DNA from: Martinezella tropici
Lineage (GTDB): Bacteria > Pseudomonadota > Alphaproteobacteria > Rhizobiales > Rhizobiaceae
DNA: 64,000 bases
Direction: 5' to 3'
Assembly: GCF_008370325.1 (NCBI RefSeq)
Contig: NZ_VNIP01000011.1
Coordinates: 248,001 to 312,000 of the forward strand
Shown here: positions 17,944 through 25,987 of the stretch, piece by piece
How positions within the stretch are numbered: position 1 is the stretch's first letter
How the letters are laid out: each line of letters starts with the position of its first letter
Notes under the pieces: generated by a model
What the model was told of the DNA's origin: nothing
What the model saw: the letters and a program-made list of their open reading frames with translations, nothing else
Databases searched by the model: none
Translations under genes and position numbers: made by a program

Positions 17944-17954
17944 ATCGCCATCAA

Positions 17955-17989
17955 CGAAAAGGCCGCCGTTTTCGCCGGCGGCCTTTTCG
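17955..17989 (+). terminator. Strong terminator after the acid phosphatase gene
   Basis: A perfect 13-bp stem (CGAAAAGGCCGCC, 17955-17967, and GGCGGCCTTTTCG, 17977-17989) has a nine-base loop. The A-rich left arm and T-rich right arm would let it act in either direction. Confidence 0.8.
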
Positions 17990-18242
17990 TTGCATCTGAC
18001 GCGAGTTTTCACGGGGCAACTCTTTTCAACACCGGGGATCGTTGGCATCTTGGCGCAGCGCGGATTGCGCTGGGGGCGAGCGTGCGAGAGCATTGCCCAT
18101 GACAGCGTTTGCCTGTAGTCACGCTCGACTGGTAATCAGAGCAAGACTGCGTATCTTATTCGCATTCTTTTGACCGGCATGATCTCTTCCCGTGACCGCG
18201 ATCCGGTTTTTGGTGAAGGTGCCCTAACGGAGTAGGCCATAG

Positions 18243-18941
18243 ATGAGCTTATTGAACAGCGTACGCAACGTTATCGTTCCGGTACACAAGGAGGGCTATC
18301 CCTTCGTTGCAGGTTTCTTCGTCGCGTCGCTCGTGCTCGGCTGGATCTTCAAGCCGCTCTTCTGGATCGGCCTGATCCTCACGCTCTGGTGCGCCTACTT
18401 CTTCCGCGATCCCGAGCGCATGACGCCGCAGGACGACGATCTTGCGATATCGCCGGCCGACGGCAAGGTTTCCGGGGTGCAGATGGTGACGCCGCCGGCG
18501 GAACTCGATCTCGGCACCCAGCCGATGCTGCGCATCTCGATCTTCATGAACGTCTTCGACTGCCATGTGAACCGTTCGCCGATGCGCGGCCGCATCACCA
18601 GCATCGCCTATCGCCAGGGCAGTTTCCTCAATGCCGAACTCGACAAGGCCAGCGAACAGAACGAGCGCAACGGTCTCGTCATCGAAACCAAGCATGGCCA
18701 GATCGGCGTCGTGCAGATCGCCGGCCTCGTCGCCCGCCGCATTCTCTGCTTCGTCAACCCGAACGAGCCGCTGGATGCCGGCGAGCGCATCGGCCTGATC
18801 CGCTTCGGCTCCCGCCTCGATATCTTCCTGCCCGAAGGTGCTTCGGCGCGCGTTGCCGTCGGCCAACGGGCGATTGCCGGCGAAACCGTTATTGCCGAAT
18901 TCGGCTCGGCAAAGGGCGCAACCCTTAGCCGCCGCAGCTGA
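18243..18941 (+). CDS. psd: Phosphatidylserine decarboxylase proenzyme (short form)
   Basis: Psd decarboxylates phosphatidylserine to phosphatidylethanolamine. This 232-residue protein is of the short, archaeal/rhizobial type. It has a hydrophobic N-terminal hairpin (about residues 20-52) and the self-cleavage site Gly189-Ser190 in IRFGSRLDIFLP; the new N-terminal serine becomes the pyruvoyl cofactor. AYFFRDPER and ISPADGKVSG are family motifs. pssA, which makes its substrate, follows 122 bases downstream in the usual rhizobial psd-pssA order. Confidence 0.96.
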   Translation: MSLLNSVRNVIVPVHKEGYPFVAGFFVASLVLGWIFKPLFWIGLILTLWCAYFFRDPERMTPQDDDLAISPADGKVSGVQMVTPPAELDLGTQPMLRISIFMNVFDCHVNRSPMRGRITSIAYRQGSFLNAELDKASEQNERNGLVIETKHGQIGVVQIAGLVARRILCFVNPNEPLDAGERIGLIRFGSRLDIFLPEGASARVAVGQRAIAGETVIAEFGSAKGATLSRRS

Positions 18942-18949
18942 ACCCTGGA

Positions 18950-18982
18950 GCATTTCCGCTTTAAACCGAATTACGGAAATGC
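18950..18982 (+). repeat. Intergenic hairpin element after psd
   Basis: A 9-bp inverted repeat (GCATTTCCG, 18950-18958, and CGGAAATGC, 18974-18982) lies directly after psd. It has no T-tract, so it may stabilise the psd message or be part of a compound repeat with the copy at 19005. Confidence 0.6.
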
Positions 18983-19004
18983 CCCATATCATTGTTTTCA
19001 CGTA

Positions 19005-19050
19005 ATTCCGGACGGAAACCTGCTTCGCAGTCTTGCTGGAATTGCTCTAG
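19005..19050 (+). repeat. Dispersed rhizobial intergenic repeat, copy B
   Basis: This is the same element as at 17898-17943: ATTCCGGACGGAAACC, a variable centre, then CTTGCTGGAATTGCTCTAG. It ends 14 bases before the pssA start codon. Confidence 0.75.
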
Positions 19051-19063
19051 GAACACGAACGAG

Positions 19064-19924
19064 ATGAAGACGCCTTTTCCGCCTTTCGAGCCGCATGGGC
19101 CCAATGACGAAGCGCGTGGACCGCGCCTTCGGGAAATCCCGCTGCGGCTGATCGTGCCGAACATGATCACCGTTCTGGCGATCTGCGCGGGTCTGACAGG
19201 CATTCGTCTCGCTTTCGAGAACCGCTACGAGCTTGCCGTCGTTGCCGTGCTGGTCGCCGCCTTCCTCGACGGTGTCGACGGGCGCGTGGCGCGGCTGATG
19301 AAGGCGACTTCGAAATTCGGCGCGCAGATGGATTCGCTCGCCGATATCGTCAATTTCGGCGTCGCTCCGGCGCTTGTCGTCTATGTCTTCCTGCTCGACC
19401 AGGCCCGCTCCCTCGGCTGGATTGCCGCGCTGATCTACACGATCGCCGCCGGCCTTCGCCTTGCCCGCTTCAACGTCATGGCCGAGCGCGAACATAAGGC
19501 CTCCTGGCAGTCGGAATATTTCGTCGGCGTGCCCGCACCCGCCGGCGCCATGCTGGTGCTGTTGCCGGTCTATCTCGGCTTTCTGGGTCTGACGCCGGAC
19601 CGGACCTTCGCCTATTGGGGTGCGGCCTATACCGTTCTGATCGGCTTTCTTCTGGTCAGCCGCCTGCCTGTCTGGTCAGGCAAATCTGAAGGCAGCCGCA
19701 TCAGGCGCGACCTGGTTCTACCGATCATGCTCGGGCTTGTCGTCTATGTCGCGATGCTGATGAGCTATACGTGGCATGTGATGGTGGTGACCGTCGTTGC
19801 CTATCTGCTCTCCCTACCCTTTGGCGCGCGGTCCTGGGCGAAGAAATACGGTACCTATACCATCAACGGCCCCGGCGATCCGGATGTCGACGATTCCAAC
19901 GACGATATCGGTCGGCATATCTAG
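19064..19924 (+). CDS. pssA: CDP-diacylglycerol-serine O-phosphatidyltransferase
   Basis: PssA makes phosphatidylserine from CDP-diacylglycerol and serine in the inner membrane. The product has 286 residues from ATG 19064. The CDP-alcohol phosphotransferase signature DG-x2-AR-x8-G-x3-D-x3-D is complete (Asp72, Gly73, Ala76, Arg77, Gly86, Asp90, Asp94). About seven to eight hydrophobic segments follow. The frame is open 72 bases further upstream, but that part lies in a repeat and is not used. The soluble N-terminus and length fit the type II rhizobial enzyme, which pairs with Psd encoded just upstream. Confidence 0.94.
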   Translation: MKTPFPPFEPHGPNDEARGPRLREIPLRLIVPNMITVLAICAGLTGIRLAFENRYELAVVAVLVAAFLDGVDGRVARLMKATSKFGAQMDSLADIVNFGVAPALVVYVFLLDQARSLGWIAALIYTIAAGLRLARFNVMAEREHKASWQSEYFVGVPAPAGAMLVLLPVYLGFLGLTPDRTFAYWGAAYTVLIGFLLVSRLPVWSGKSEGSRIRRDLVLPIMLGLVVYVAMLMSYTWHVMVVTVVAYLLSLPFGARSWAKKYGTYTINGPGDPDVDDSNDDIGRHI

Positions 19925-20238
19925 CCAAAACGCCACGAGCTCTTGACCGCGTCGCTCCGCTGCAACCGCAAGTCTGTAAGTTTCCCTTATCAAATCAGGG
20001 GCGTGGCGATAGGTCACGCATCAAATGGCGCGCGGCCTGAACCCCGCTTTTCGGCAAATTCAAACATTGCGGCAGTGCGGATTCTACACGAGGATTCGGC
20101 GCTAATCTCTCGAAATATGGTCGTTGTTTACAAAAGCTGATCGGAAAACGCCTTCGATTTGTCATGATTCTCGACAAAATAGCACTACTTGATGGTGAAC
20201 CGCGAAATGCTCCGGGAGAGCATGGTGAGGAGTGAGAC
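19925..20238. other. 314-bp intergenic region, pssA to the 46-residue gene
   Basis: I see no supported gene or clear terminator here. The second half is AT-richer than the surroundings (around 20100-20190) and probably holds the promoter of the small gene that starts at 20239. Confidence 0.5.
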
Positions 20239-20379
20239 GTGACCCAGAAGAAAGACCAGGCGGCACAACCGCAAGCAAAGATCGACCCCAGTAAGCATTA
20301 CCGCCCATTGGGCCTGAAAGCCGTTCTTGCTGCCCATCTGATGCTGAAGACCAAGCCTCTCAAGAAGAAGACCGCTTAA
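20239..20379 (+). CDS. Small basic hypothetical protein, 46 residues
   Basis: A short frame starts with GTG at 20239, six bases after GAGGAGTG, and ends with TAA at 20377-20379. The product begins MTQKKDQAAQPQAKID, contains the hydrophobic stretch LGLKAVLAAHLML and ends KTKPLKKKTA, so it is lysine-rich with one short amphipathic or hydrophobic segment. Good ribosome-site spacing, an AT-rich upstream region and normal codon use support it being real. No family is recognised with certainty. It is convergent with the YedK-type gene. Confidence 0.6.
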   Translation: MTQKKDQAAQPQAKIDPSKHYRPLGLKAVLAAHLMLKTKPLKKKTA

Positions 20380-20457
20380 CAGCACAGAACCCGAGCCCGC
20401 CGTCGGCCAATGCCGGCAGGCATCATTTCCGGTCGCTGGCCGCTAAATGGCGGCCGC

Positions 20458-21222
20458 TCAGAGAAGGCTAAGCTGGCCGTCTTCCGGATCCGCCTTCTTC
20501 GGCGGCTTCTTGACCGGATCGAGCGCTACCGGCGTCTGCAGGTCTGGCCCCATGTTGGCGACCTTGTTGACACGATCCGAAACCGGAATCGCTTCGAAAA
20601 AATCCTCCTGGACCGGCGTCATCAGATCGAGGACCTCACGCGGCTCCTGCGTCTTGCAATCGAGCCAGCGAGCGAAATCCTCCGGCTTGATGACGACGGG
20701 CATGCGGTCGTGGATGGACCGGATCGCGCTGTTTGCCGCTGTCGTCAGGATGGCGCCGGTATCGACCTCCGAACCATCGGCCGACGACCAGGTTTCCATC
20801 AGACCGGCAAAGGCGATGACGCCGCCGCTGCGCGGACGGATCCAATAGGCTTGCGGCTTCTCGCCGCTTTCCTTCGAAGGGCGATGCCATTCGTAAAAGC
20901 CGGATGCGGGAATGAGGATGCGGCGATGGCGCATGGCGGCGCGGAAGGACGCCTTGCCGATCGCCGTTTCCGCCCGCGCATTGATCAGCAGCGGAAACTC
21001 CTTGGGATCCTTGACCCAGGCCGGCGTAAAGCCCCAGCGCACGAGCAGGGCGCGGCGATCCGGCAGGTTGCTGCCCGGTACCTGTCTGTCGCCTGCGATG
21101 ACGACGAGGATCGGCTGCGTCGGCGCGATGTTAAAGCGCGCCGGAAAACCATCATTCAGCAGGACGCCGAGCGCTTCTCCCACGTAGTCTGCCGTCGATG
21201 TCAAAGCGAAACGTCCGCACAT
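20458..21222 (-). CDS. SOS response-associated peptidase (YedK/HMCES, SRAP)
   Basis: SRAP proteins form covalent crosslinks with abasic sites in single-stranded DNA through Cys2. The 254-residue frame starts MCGRFALTS, placing the catalytic cysteine second once Met is removed. NARAETAIGKASFR carries the conserved Asn and Glu, GFYEWHR the next block, and SIHDRMPVVI the conserved His. The frame stays open 342 bases upstream, but Cys2 fixes the start at 21222. YnfA ends 37 bases upstream on the same strand. I found no alphaproteobacterial SOS box (GTTC-N7-GTTC) before it. Confidence 0.94.
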   Translation of the reverse strand: MCGRFALTSTADYVGEALGVLLNDGFPARFNIAPTQPILVVIAGDRQVPGSNLPDRRALLVRWGFTPAWVKDPKEFPLLINARAETAIGKASFRAAMRHRRILIPASGFYEWHRPSKESGEKPQAYWIRPRSGGVIAFAGLMETWSSADGSEVDTGAILTTAANSAIRSIHDRMPVVIKPEDFARWLDCKTQEPREVLDLMTPVQEDFFEAIPVSDRVNKVANMGPDLQTPVALDPVKKPPKKADPEDGQLSLL

Positions 21223-21259
21223 GGGCTCTGTTTTGCACTCGAAACGCGGCGGGTCAAGC

Positions 21260-21580
21260 TCAGCCGCGAGGGCCGAAGAGAATGATCGCGGCGCCGGCAA
21301 GGCAAACGACGGCGCCTGATATATCCCACCGATCCGGCAGCCGCCCTTCGGCCAGCCAGAGCCAGAGAATGGAGGCAACGATATAGACGCCGCCATAAGC
21401 GGCAAAGGTGCGCCCGGCTGCCTCGCTCGGCACCAGTGCGAGCAACCAGGCAAAGAGTGCCAGCGAGACGAGGCCTGGCGCAAGCCACCAGACTGGTTTT
21501 GCCAGGCGAAGCCAGGCCCAGAAGGCGAAACAGCCGGCAATTTCGGCCAAGGCCGCAAAGGCATATAGTCCGTAAATCAT
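21260..21580 (-). CDS. YnfA family (UPF0060) small membrane protein
   Basis: This is a protein of about 106 residues with four hydrophobic segments. EIAGCFAFWAWLRL, GRTFAAYGGVYI and a WLWLAEG segment are hallmarks of YnfA/UPF0060, which is related to small multidrug resistance proteins. Function is not established. ATG at 21580 gives the usual length; a GTG at 21598 would add six residues. It is upstream of the SRAP gene on the same strand and divergent from the Nudix gene. Confidence 0.88.
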   Translation of the reverse strand: MIYGLYAFAALAEIAGCFAFWAWLRLAKPVWWLAPGLVSLALFAWLLALVPSEAAGRTFAAYGGVYIVASILWLWLAEGRLPDRWDISGAVVCLAGAAIILFGPRG

Positions 21581-21740
21581 CCCGATGATCGCCCGCACAT
21601 TCGGCGCCTGCGACTCGCCACGCCTGTCGACGGCGAGTTAAGGGGCTTTCCCTAGGGACAGCAAGGGCGGTTTCCTGTAGAGGGTGTTCGTCGATCATCT
21701 CCCGTCATCATCCTCTCCTCATTCGAATGCGACGCGATCC

Positions 21741-22160
21741 ATGACCTCCTCGCCCCGCCCCGCTTCCTCCGCCATCCTTGAGCGCAACGGCCGTTTCCTG
21801 CTGGTGCTGCGCAGCAATCCGCCGTCCGCCGATATGTATGCCTTTCCGGGCGGACGGGCCGAGGAAGGAGAAATGCCTGATGACGCGGCGCTGCGCGAAT
21901 TCAGGGAGGAGACGGGCATAACCGCCCGCAACCCACGTCTGTTCGAGACCTATGACCTGCGTTCCCATGCAGCCGACGGAACGCTCACGAGCCATTTTCT
22001 GCTTTCGGTCTTCCTCGTCGATGCCGATGAGGATGCGGTTGCCGAGGCGGCCGACGACGCAGCCGCCATCGGCTGGTACACGCTGGAGGAGGTGCGCCGC
22101 CTGCCTGTTCCGGCCAGCGTGCTCGAATGCGTGGAACGACTTGCTGCAGCAGACGCATAG
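21741..22160 (+). CDS. Nudix hydrolase
   Basis: This 139-residue protein contains a full Nudix box: Gly, five residues, Glu, seven residues, then REFREETGI (about residues 37-59). The box binds Mg2+ and cleaves nucleoside diphosphate linkages. The MYAFPGGRAEEGE context resembles ADP-ribose or broad-range NUDIX enzymes, and the substrate cannot be told. ATG 21741 is preferred to an open extension to 21684. It is a single gene with no close partner. Confidence 0.9.
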   Translation: MTSSPRPASSAILERNGRFLLVLRSNPPSADMYAFPGGRAEEGEMPDDAALREFREETGITARNPRLFETYDLRSHAADGTLTSHFLLSVFLVDADEDAVAEAADDAAAIGWYTLEEVRRLPVPASVLECVERLAAADA

Positions 22161-22254
22161 CTCGGCCCCGAAATTAACGATGCTGAGCGATATCGGCGTG
22201 GAAACCACCTAGCGCGCCTTGTTCCCGTCATGCTTGTCCGGTCAACATGGTTAC

Positions 22255-22689
22255 ATGATTCATAACAGCCTTGGCCGACCGCTTCTGATCTGCATCGCGC
22301 TCGCCGCAGCTTTTCCCGCTGCCGCACAGCCGGCGGCAGGCGCGCCGCCTGCTCAGGCGTCGGACGCGGAGAATACCGAACGGCCGACACCCTATGACGA
22401 GCAGCTTTCCCGGCTCGCCGAAATTCTCGGCTCGATCGACTATTTGCGCAATCTCTGCAGTCCGAAAAAGGAAGACGGATGGCGGGGCGATATGCAGCAA
22501 TTGCTCGATACGGAGACCAAGGGTGAACAGAAACGCAAGGAAAAGCTGACGGCGGCTTTCAACCGTGGATATCGGTCCTTTGCATCGGTTTACACGAATT
22601 GCACGCCACAGGCTCTCGTGGCGGAAGAGCGATACCGTAACGAAGGTGCAACACTGGCGACAGAAATCACCGCCCGCTTTGGAAATTGA
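22255..22689 (+). CDS. TIGR02301 family exported protein
   Basis: This 144-residue protein has an N-terminal signal sequence (LLICIALAAAFPAAAQ) and a small helical domain. The domain contains LAEILGSIDYLRNLC, the fixed Trp-Arg of WRGDMQQLL, and FNRGYRSFASVYTNCTP. This fits TIGR02301, a conserved rhizobial family of unknown function. Two cysteines (in LRNLC and TNCTP) could form a disulfide in the periplasm. ATG 22255 is chosen because the signal sequence starts there. Confidence 0.82.
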   Translation: MIHNSLGRPLLICIALAAAFPAAAQPAAGAPPAQASDAENTERPTPYDEQLSRLAEILGSIDYLRNLCSPKKEDGWRGDMQQLLDTETKGEQKRKEKLTAAFNRGYRSFASVYTNCTPQALVAEERYRNEGATLATEITARFGN

Positions 22690-22769
22690 CGATTTATTAA
22701 CCTCTTTTCATAGCGAGCCGTGTCGTTTTGGGAAAAGGCTGATAAAGTTGTTAAGCAAGTGGTAAGGAC

Positions 22770-23051
22770 ATGAACGTCTTAAGGAAAGAATCAATGGAAA
22801 CCAGCCTGAACGAAATCGACGACATGATCGTCCATGAAAAGATGCAGGCAGCGCTGGAATACCAGAATGAAGCTTGGGCCGACGGCATGGCTGACGGTAT
22901 CGAGCCCGAAATCATCGCCGATGCGGCCATTGCCCATGCCATTCGCGAGACGATCCGCAATCAGGGCGAACAGGGCGCGGAAGCCTTGCTCGAATCGCTG
23001 CGTGAACGCATGCTGGCCGGTGAATTCTCTCCGAACCGTACCCTGCAATAA
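22770..23051 (+). CDS. Small conserved hypothetical protein, 93 residues
   Basis: This acidic, mostly helical protein runs from MNVLRKESMETSLNEIDD to SPNRTLQ. An internal ATG at 22794 (METSLNEIDD) is a possible start. No domain is recognised. The Ala/Glu-rich central helix (EIIADAAIAHAIRETIRN) suggests a small soluble oligomer or adaptor. The next exported-protein gene begins 16 bases later on the same strand, so the two are probably co-transcribed. Confidence 0.7.
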   Translation: MNVLRKESMETSLNEIDDMIVHEKMQAALEYQNEAWADGMADGIEPEIIADAAIAHAIRETIRNQGEQGAEALLESLRERMLAGEFSPNRTLQ

Positions 23052-23067
23052 CAATCAGAGATTGCTT

Positions 23068-23829
23068 ATGCGTATCTTTCCGGGCAATGCGCTTTCCTGT
23101 TCCATTGCCTCGCTTGCTGCCGTGACCCTGCTTTTGGGCAGCACCGCCCTGCCGTTGCCGGCTCTTGCTTTTTCCCAGCTCAATCCTCCGGCGCCTCAGG
23201 CAAAGGGCGCAGCACGATCCACCCAGCAAAAGAACGAGAAGCCGATCGAGCAGGCGCTGGAGGCGCCGTCGAACAACAATGTTCTGCCGACGCCCGATCC
23301 GCTGATCAACAAGCAGGCAAGCCAGAGCAGCGGCGACGCTTCGAATGCAAACAAATCGGTCGAGTTCCTCTTCGACATCGATAAGGCGCCCGAGCCGGTA
23401 AAGAAGCTCCGTACGGCGATCGTGGAAGCTGCCGCTTCCGGCGATCTCGAGCGCCTGCGCCCGCTGATGAATGTCGGCGGCGGCCTCAAGCAGACGCAGG
23501 TCACCGCCGACGATCCCGGTGAAGACCCGATCAAGACCCTGCATGATCTTTCGGGCGATCCCGATGGCATCGAGATCCTGTCCATCCTGCTCGACATCAT
23601 GTCGACCGGATTTGCCCATGTCGGCCAGGGAACGCCCGATGAGGTCTATGTCTGGCCCTATTTCGCCCAGAAGGACATCAAGACGCTCTCCACGCCGGAA
23701 AAGGTCGATCTGATGCGCATCGTCACGGCTGGGGACTATGCCGACATGCAGGAATTTGGCGGCTATAATTTCTATCGCGTCGGCATTACGCCGGACGGCC
23801 GCTGGAAATTCTTCACCTCGGGCGAATGA
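23068..23829 (+). CDS. Exported hypothetical protein, 253 residues
   Basis: The product has a signal peptide (MRIFPGNALSCSIASL onward, cleavage probably after PALA), a polar linker rich in Pro, Gln and Asn, then a folded domain of about 150 residues. That domain contains FLFDIDKAPEPVKKLR, EVYVWPYFAQKDIKTL and YNFYRVGITPDGRWKFFTSG. I recall similar rhizobial proteins without assigned function, and name no family. The frame is open upstream to 22834, but that overlaps the 93-residue gene and lacks a signal sequence. It lies directly upstream of ygfZ. Confidence 0.8.
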   Translation: MRIFPGNALSCSIASLAAVTLLLGSTALPLPALAFSQLNPPAPQAKGAARSTQQKNEKPIEQALEAPSNNNVLPTPDPLINKQASQSSGDASNANKSVEFLFDIDKAPEPVKKLRTAIVEAAASGDLERLRPLMNVGGGLKQTQVTADDPGEDPIKTLHDLSGDPDGIEILSILLDIMSTGFAHVGQGTPDEVYVWPYFAQKDIKTLSTPEKVDLMRIVTAGDYADMQEFGGYNFYRVGITPDGRWKFFTSGE

Positions 23830-23902
23830 TCCGGCCGGGGAACTTGCGGTTCCTCGCCGAAGGCCCTACCTCTGCGTGATAGGCCAAATCAGCGGATCCA
23901 TC

Positions 23903-24742
23903 ATGCCAGCCGTATTCCTGAGAGAGCGTTCCTTCATCCGCATTGCCGGCGCGGAGGCAGAAGCGTTCCTGCACAATCTCATCACCACCGATCTCGTCTC
24001 GCTCGGCGTACATGAAGCGCGCCCGGGTGCGCTGCTGACGCCGCAGGGCAAGATCCTGTTCGATTTCATGATCTGGCGGGATGGTGCCGCCTTTCTGGTG
24101 GAAACCGATGTCGCCCAACGGGAAAGCCTGCTGAAGCGGCTCACCATGTATCGGCTGCGCGCTAAAGTCGATTTCGGCTCAGAGGACGTTCAGGGCGTTA
24201 CCGTCGCGTGGGGTGATGCAGTTGCGGACGGCCCCAAAGACAGCCGTTTCGCCAAGGCGGGCATCGCGCTGACGCGAAGGCCCGGCGAGCATGGAAACGA
24301 CGCCGAGACCCTTTATGACGAACTGCGGATCGCCAACGGCATCGCCGTCTCGGGCCGCGATTTCGCGCTGCAGGATGCCTTCCCCCATGATGTGCTGATG
24401 GATCTCAACGGCAGCCTGGGCTTCCGCAAGGGCTGCTACGTCGGCCAGGAGGTTGTCTCCCGCATGCAGCATCGCGGCACGGCGCGTAGACGCGTCGTCA
24501 TCGTCAAGGGCAATGCCGAGCTGCCGGCTCCCGGTACGGACCTGATCGTCGGCAGCAAGCCGATCGGCACGCTCGGTTCGACCGTCGGCCGCATGGGCCT
24601 TGCCATCGTTCGCATAGACCGTGCCGGCGAAGCCATTGCCGAGGGGACGCCGATACAGGCTGCCGGCGTGGAGGTCTCCGTGACGCTTCCAGCCTGGTCC
24701 GGCCTCTCCTTTCCCGAACGGTCCGACGAGGCCTCGGCATGA
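23903..24742 (+). CDS. ygfZ: Folate-binding protein YgfZ
   Basis: YgfZ is a tetrahydrofolate-binding protein related to glycine cleavage T-protein that supports repair or assembly of certain Fe-S enzymes. The 279-residue product has the family signature KGCYVGQEVVSRMQHRG, whose Cys is the key residue. Folate-barrel sequence (LRERSFIRIAGAEAEAFLHN) is at the start. ATG 23903 fits this; an upstream open extension to 23738 does not. The stop overlaps the next gene by four bases (ATGA), beginning a coupled trio. Confidence 0.94.
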   Translation: MPAVFLRERSFIRIAGAEAEAFLHNLITTDLVSLGVHEARPGALLTPQGKILFDFMIWRDGAAFLVETDVAQRESLLKRLTMYRLRAKVDFGSEDVQGVTVAWGDAVADGPKDSRFAKAGIALTRRPGEHGNDAETLYDELRIANGIAVSGRDFALQDAFPHDVLMDLNGSLGFRKGCYVGQEVVSRMQHRGTARRRVVIVKGNAELPAPGTDLIVGSKPIGTLGSTVGRMGLAIVRIDRAGEAIAEGTPIQAAGVEVSVTLPAWSGLSFPERSDEASA

Positions 24743-25356
24743 CATCGGGCAGGACCGCGCGCGCCTGGCAGCGCATGCTTTCCGGGCGCAGGCTCGACCT
24801 GCTGGATCCCTCGCCGCTCGATGTCGAGATCGGCGACATTGCCCACGGGCTTGCCCGCGTCGCGCGCTGGAACGGGCAGACTTCCGGCGATCACGCCTTT
24901 TCGGTCGCGCAGCACAGCCTCGTGGTGGAAGCGATCTTTCGTCATACCAACCCGGCAACACCTGACGAACTGCTTGCCGCGCTGCTGCATGACGCTCCCG
25001 AATATGTGATTGGCGACATGATCTCGCCATTCAAGTCCGTTGTCGGCGGTGATTACAAGCTTGTGGAACAACGGCTGGAAGCTGCGATCTACCGTCGCTT
25101 TGCCCTGCCCCCGCATTGCGCGCCAAAGCTCAAGGAAAAGATCAAGAAGGCGGATACGATCTCGGCCTATTTCGAGGCGACGCTGCTTGCCGGCTTCACG
25201 CCCGAGGAAGCGCGCAAGTTCTTCGGCCAGCCGCGCGACATCACCCGCGAGATGCTGCCGATCGATCCCATGCCGGCGATCGAGGCACAGCGGCTGTTCC
25301 TCGAACGTTTCGAGGCGATCGAGGCCGAGCGCGCCGGCATGAGGATCGGCGCATGA
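24739..25356 (+). CDS. HD domain phosphohydrolase, YfbR/dNMPase-like
   Basis: This 205-residue metal-dependent hydrolase has metal-binding His in DHAFSVAQHS, the HD pair in AALLHDAPEYVIGDM, and a later Asp in KKADTISAYF. The order resembles YfbR-type 5'-deoxynucleotidases, though the substrate is inferred only by family. Start and stop both overlap neighbours by four bases (ygfZ upstream, the tyrosine-phosphatase-like gene downstream), which suggests translational coupling. Confidence 0.88.
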   Translation: MTSGRTARAWQRMLSGRRLDLLDPSPLDVEIGDIAHGLARVARWNGQTSGDHAFSVAQHSLVVEAIFRHTNPATPDELLAALLHDAPEYVIGDMISPFKSVVGGDYKLVEQRLEAAIYRRFALPPHCAPKLKEKIKKADTISAYFEATLLAGFTPEEARKFFGQPRDITREMLPIDPMPAIEAQRLFLERFEAIEAERAGMRIGA

Positions 25357-25871
25357 CCGCGATCATCGTGTCGCCGCTGGCGCGCATTGCCGAAATGGCC
25401 GTTCGGCATGGGGCATGCGAGATGATCAGCCTGATGGCGAAGGAGCACGCCTTTCACCGTCCCGCCGTCATCAAGGCGGATCGGCATCTGCTGCTCAACA
25501 TGAACGATATCACCTTTGCCGGAACCGGCGATCTCGTCGCTCCGCAGGAAGCGCATGTTCGCGCCATCATCGATTTTGCCACCGGATGGGATCGTAGCGC
25601 ACCCTTGCTCATCCATTGCTGGATGGGCATTTCACGCTCACCGGCGGCGGCGCTGATCGCGGCCCTGGCCATTCGCCCCGAGGAAGACGATCTCATGCTC
25701 GTGCGCCGCCTGCGCACAAGTTCACCATTCGCGACGCCGAATGCCCGGCTGATTGCGATCGGTGACGACCTGCTCGGACGCCAGGGGCGCCTGATCGCAG
25801 CGGTCAAGGAGATCGGCCGCGGCGCGGATGCGGACGGCAATGCGCCTTTCATGCTGTCGATGGCCACATAA
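25353..25871 (+). CDS. Tyrosine/dual-specificity phosphatase-like protein
   Basis: This 172-residue protein contains the cysteine phosphatase loop HCWMGISRS (C-x5-R), which is intact. A general-acid Asp is likely in LLNMNDITFAGTG. It belongs to the compact protein tyrosine phosphatases common in Rhizobiales and has no signal peptide. ATG 25353 overlaps the preceding HD gene. Substrate is unknown. It is convergent with the SOD gene. Confidence 0.88.
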   Translation: MTAIIVSPLARIAEMAVRHGACEMISLMAKEHAFHRPAVIKADRHLLLNMNDITFAGTGDLVAPQEAHVRAIIDFATGWDRSAPLLIHCWMGISRSPAAALIAALAIRPEEDDLMLVRRLRTSSPFATPNARLIAIGDDLLGRQGRLIAAVKEIGRGADADGNAPFMLSMAT

Positions 25872-25987
25872 GACGATAGAGCGGAGACTGGGTTTCGCAA
25901 TCTCCATTGCATCCATGGCAGTCGGGTCTCACGATCAGGCAGCAACGCCATCCGTCTGATCCGGGTTCGGATCACGCATTTGCTGTC

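Larger units (their letters stand above)
17832..18242. other. 411-bp intergenic region, acid phosphatase to psd
   Basis: The region holds a copy of a dispersed rhizobial repeat (17898-17943), a strong hairpin terminator (17955-17989), and about 250 bp with no supported gene that should contain the psd promoter. A GGAG lies about 15 bases before the psd ATG. I could not assign promoter boxes. Confidence 0.6.
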
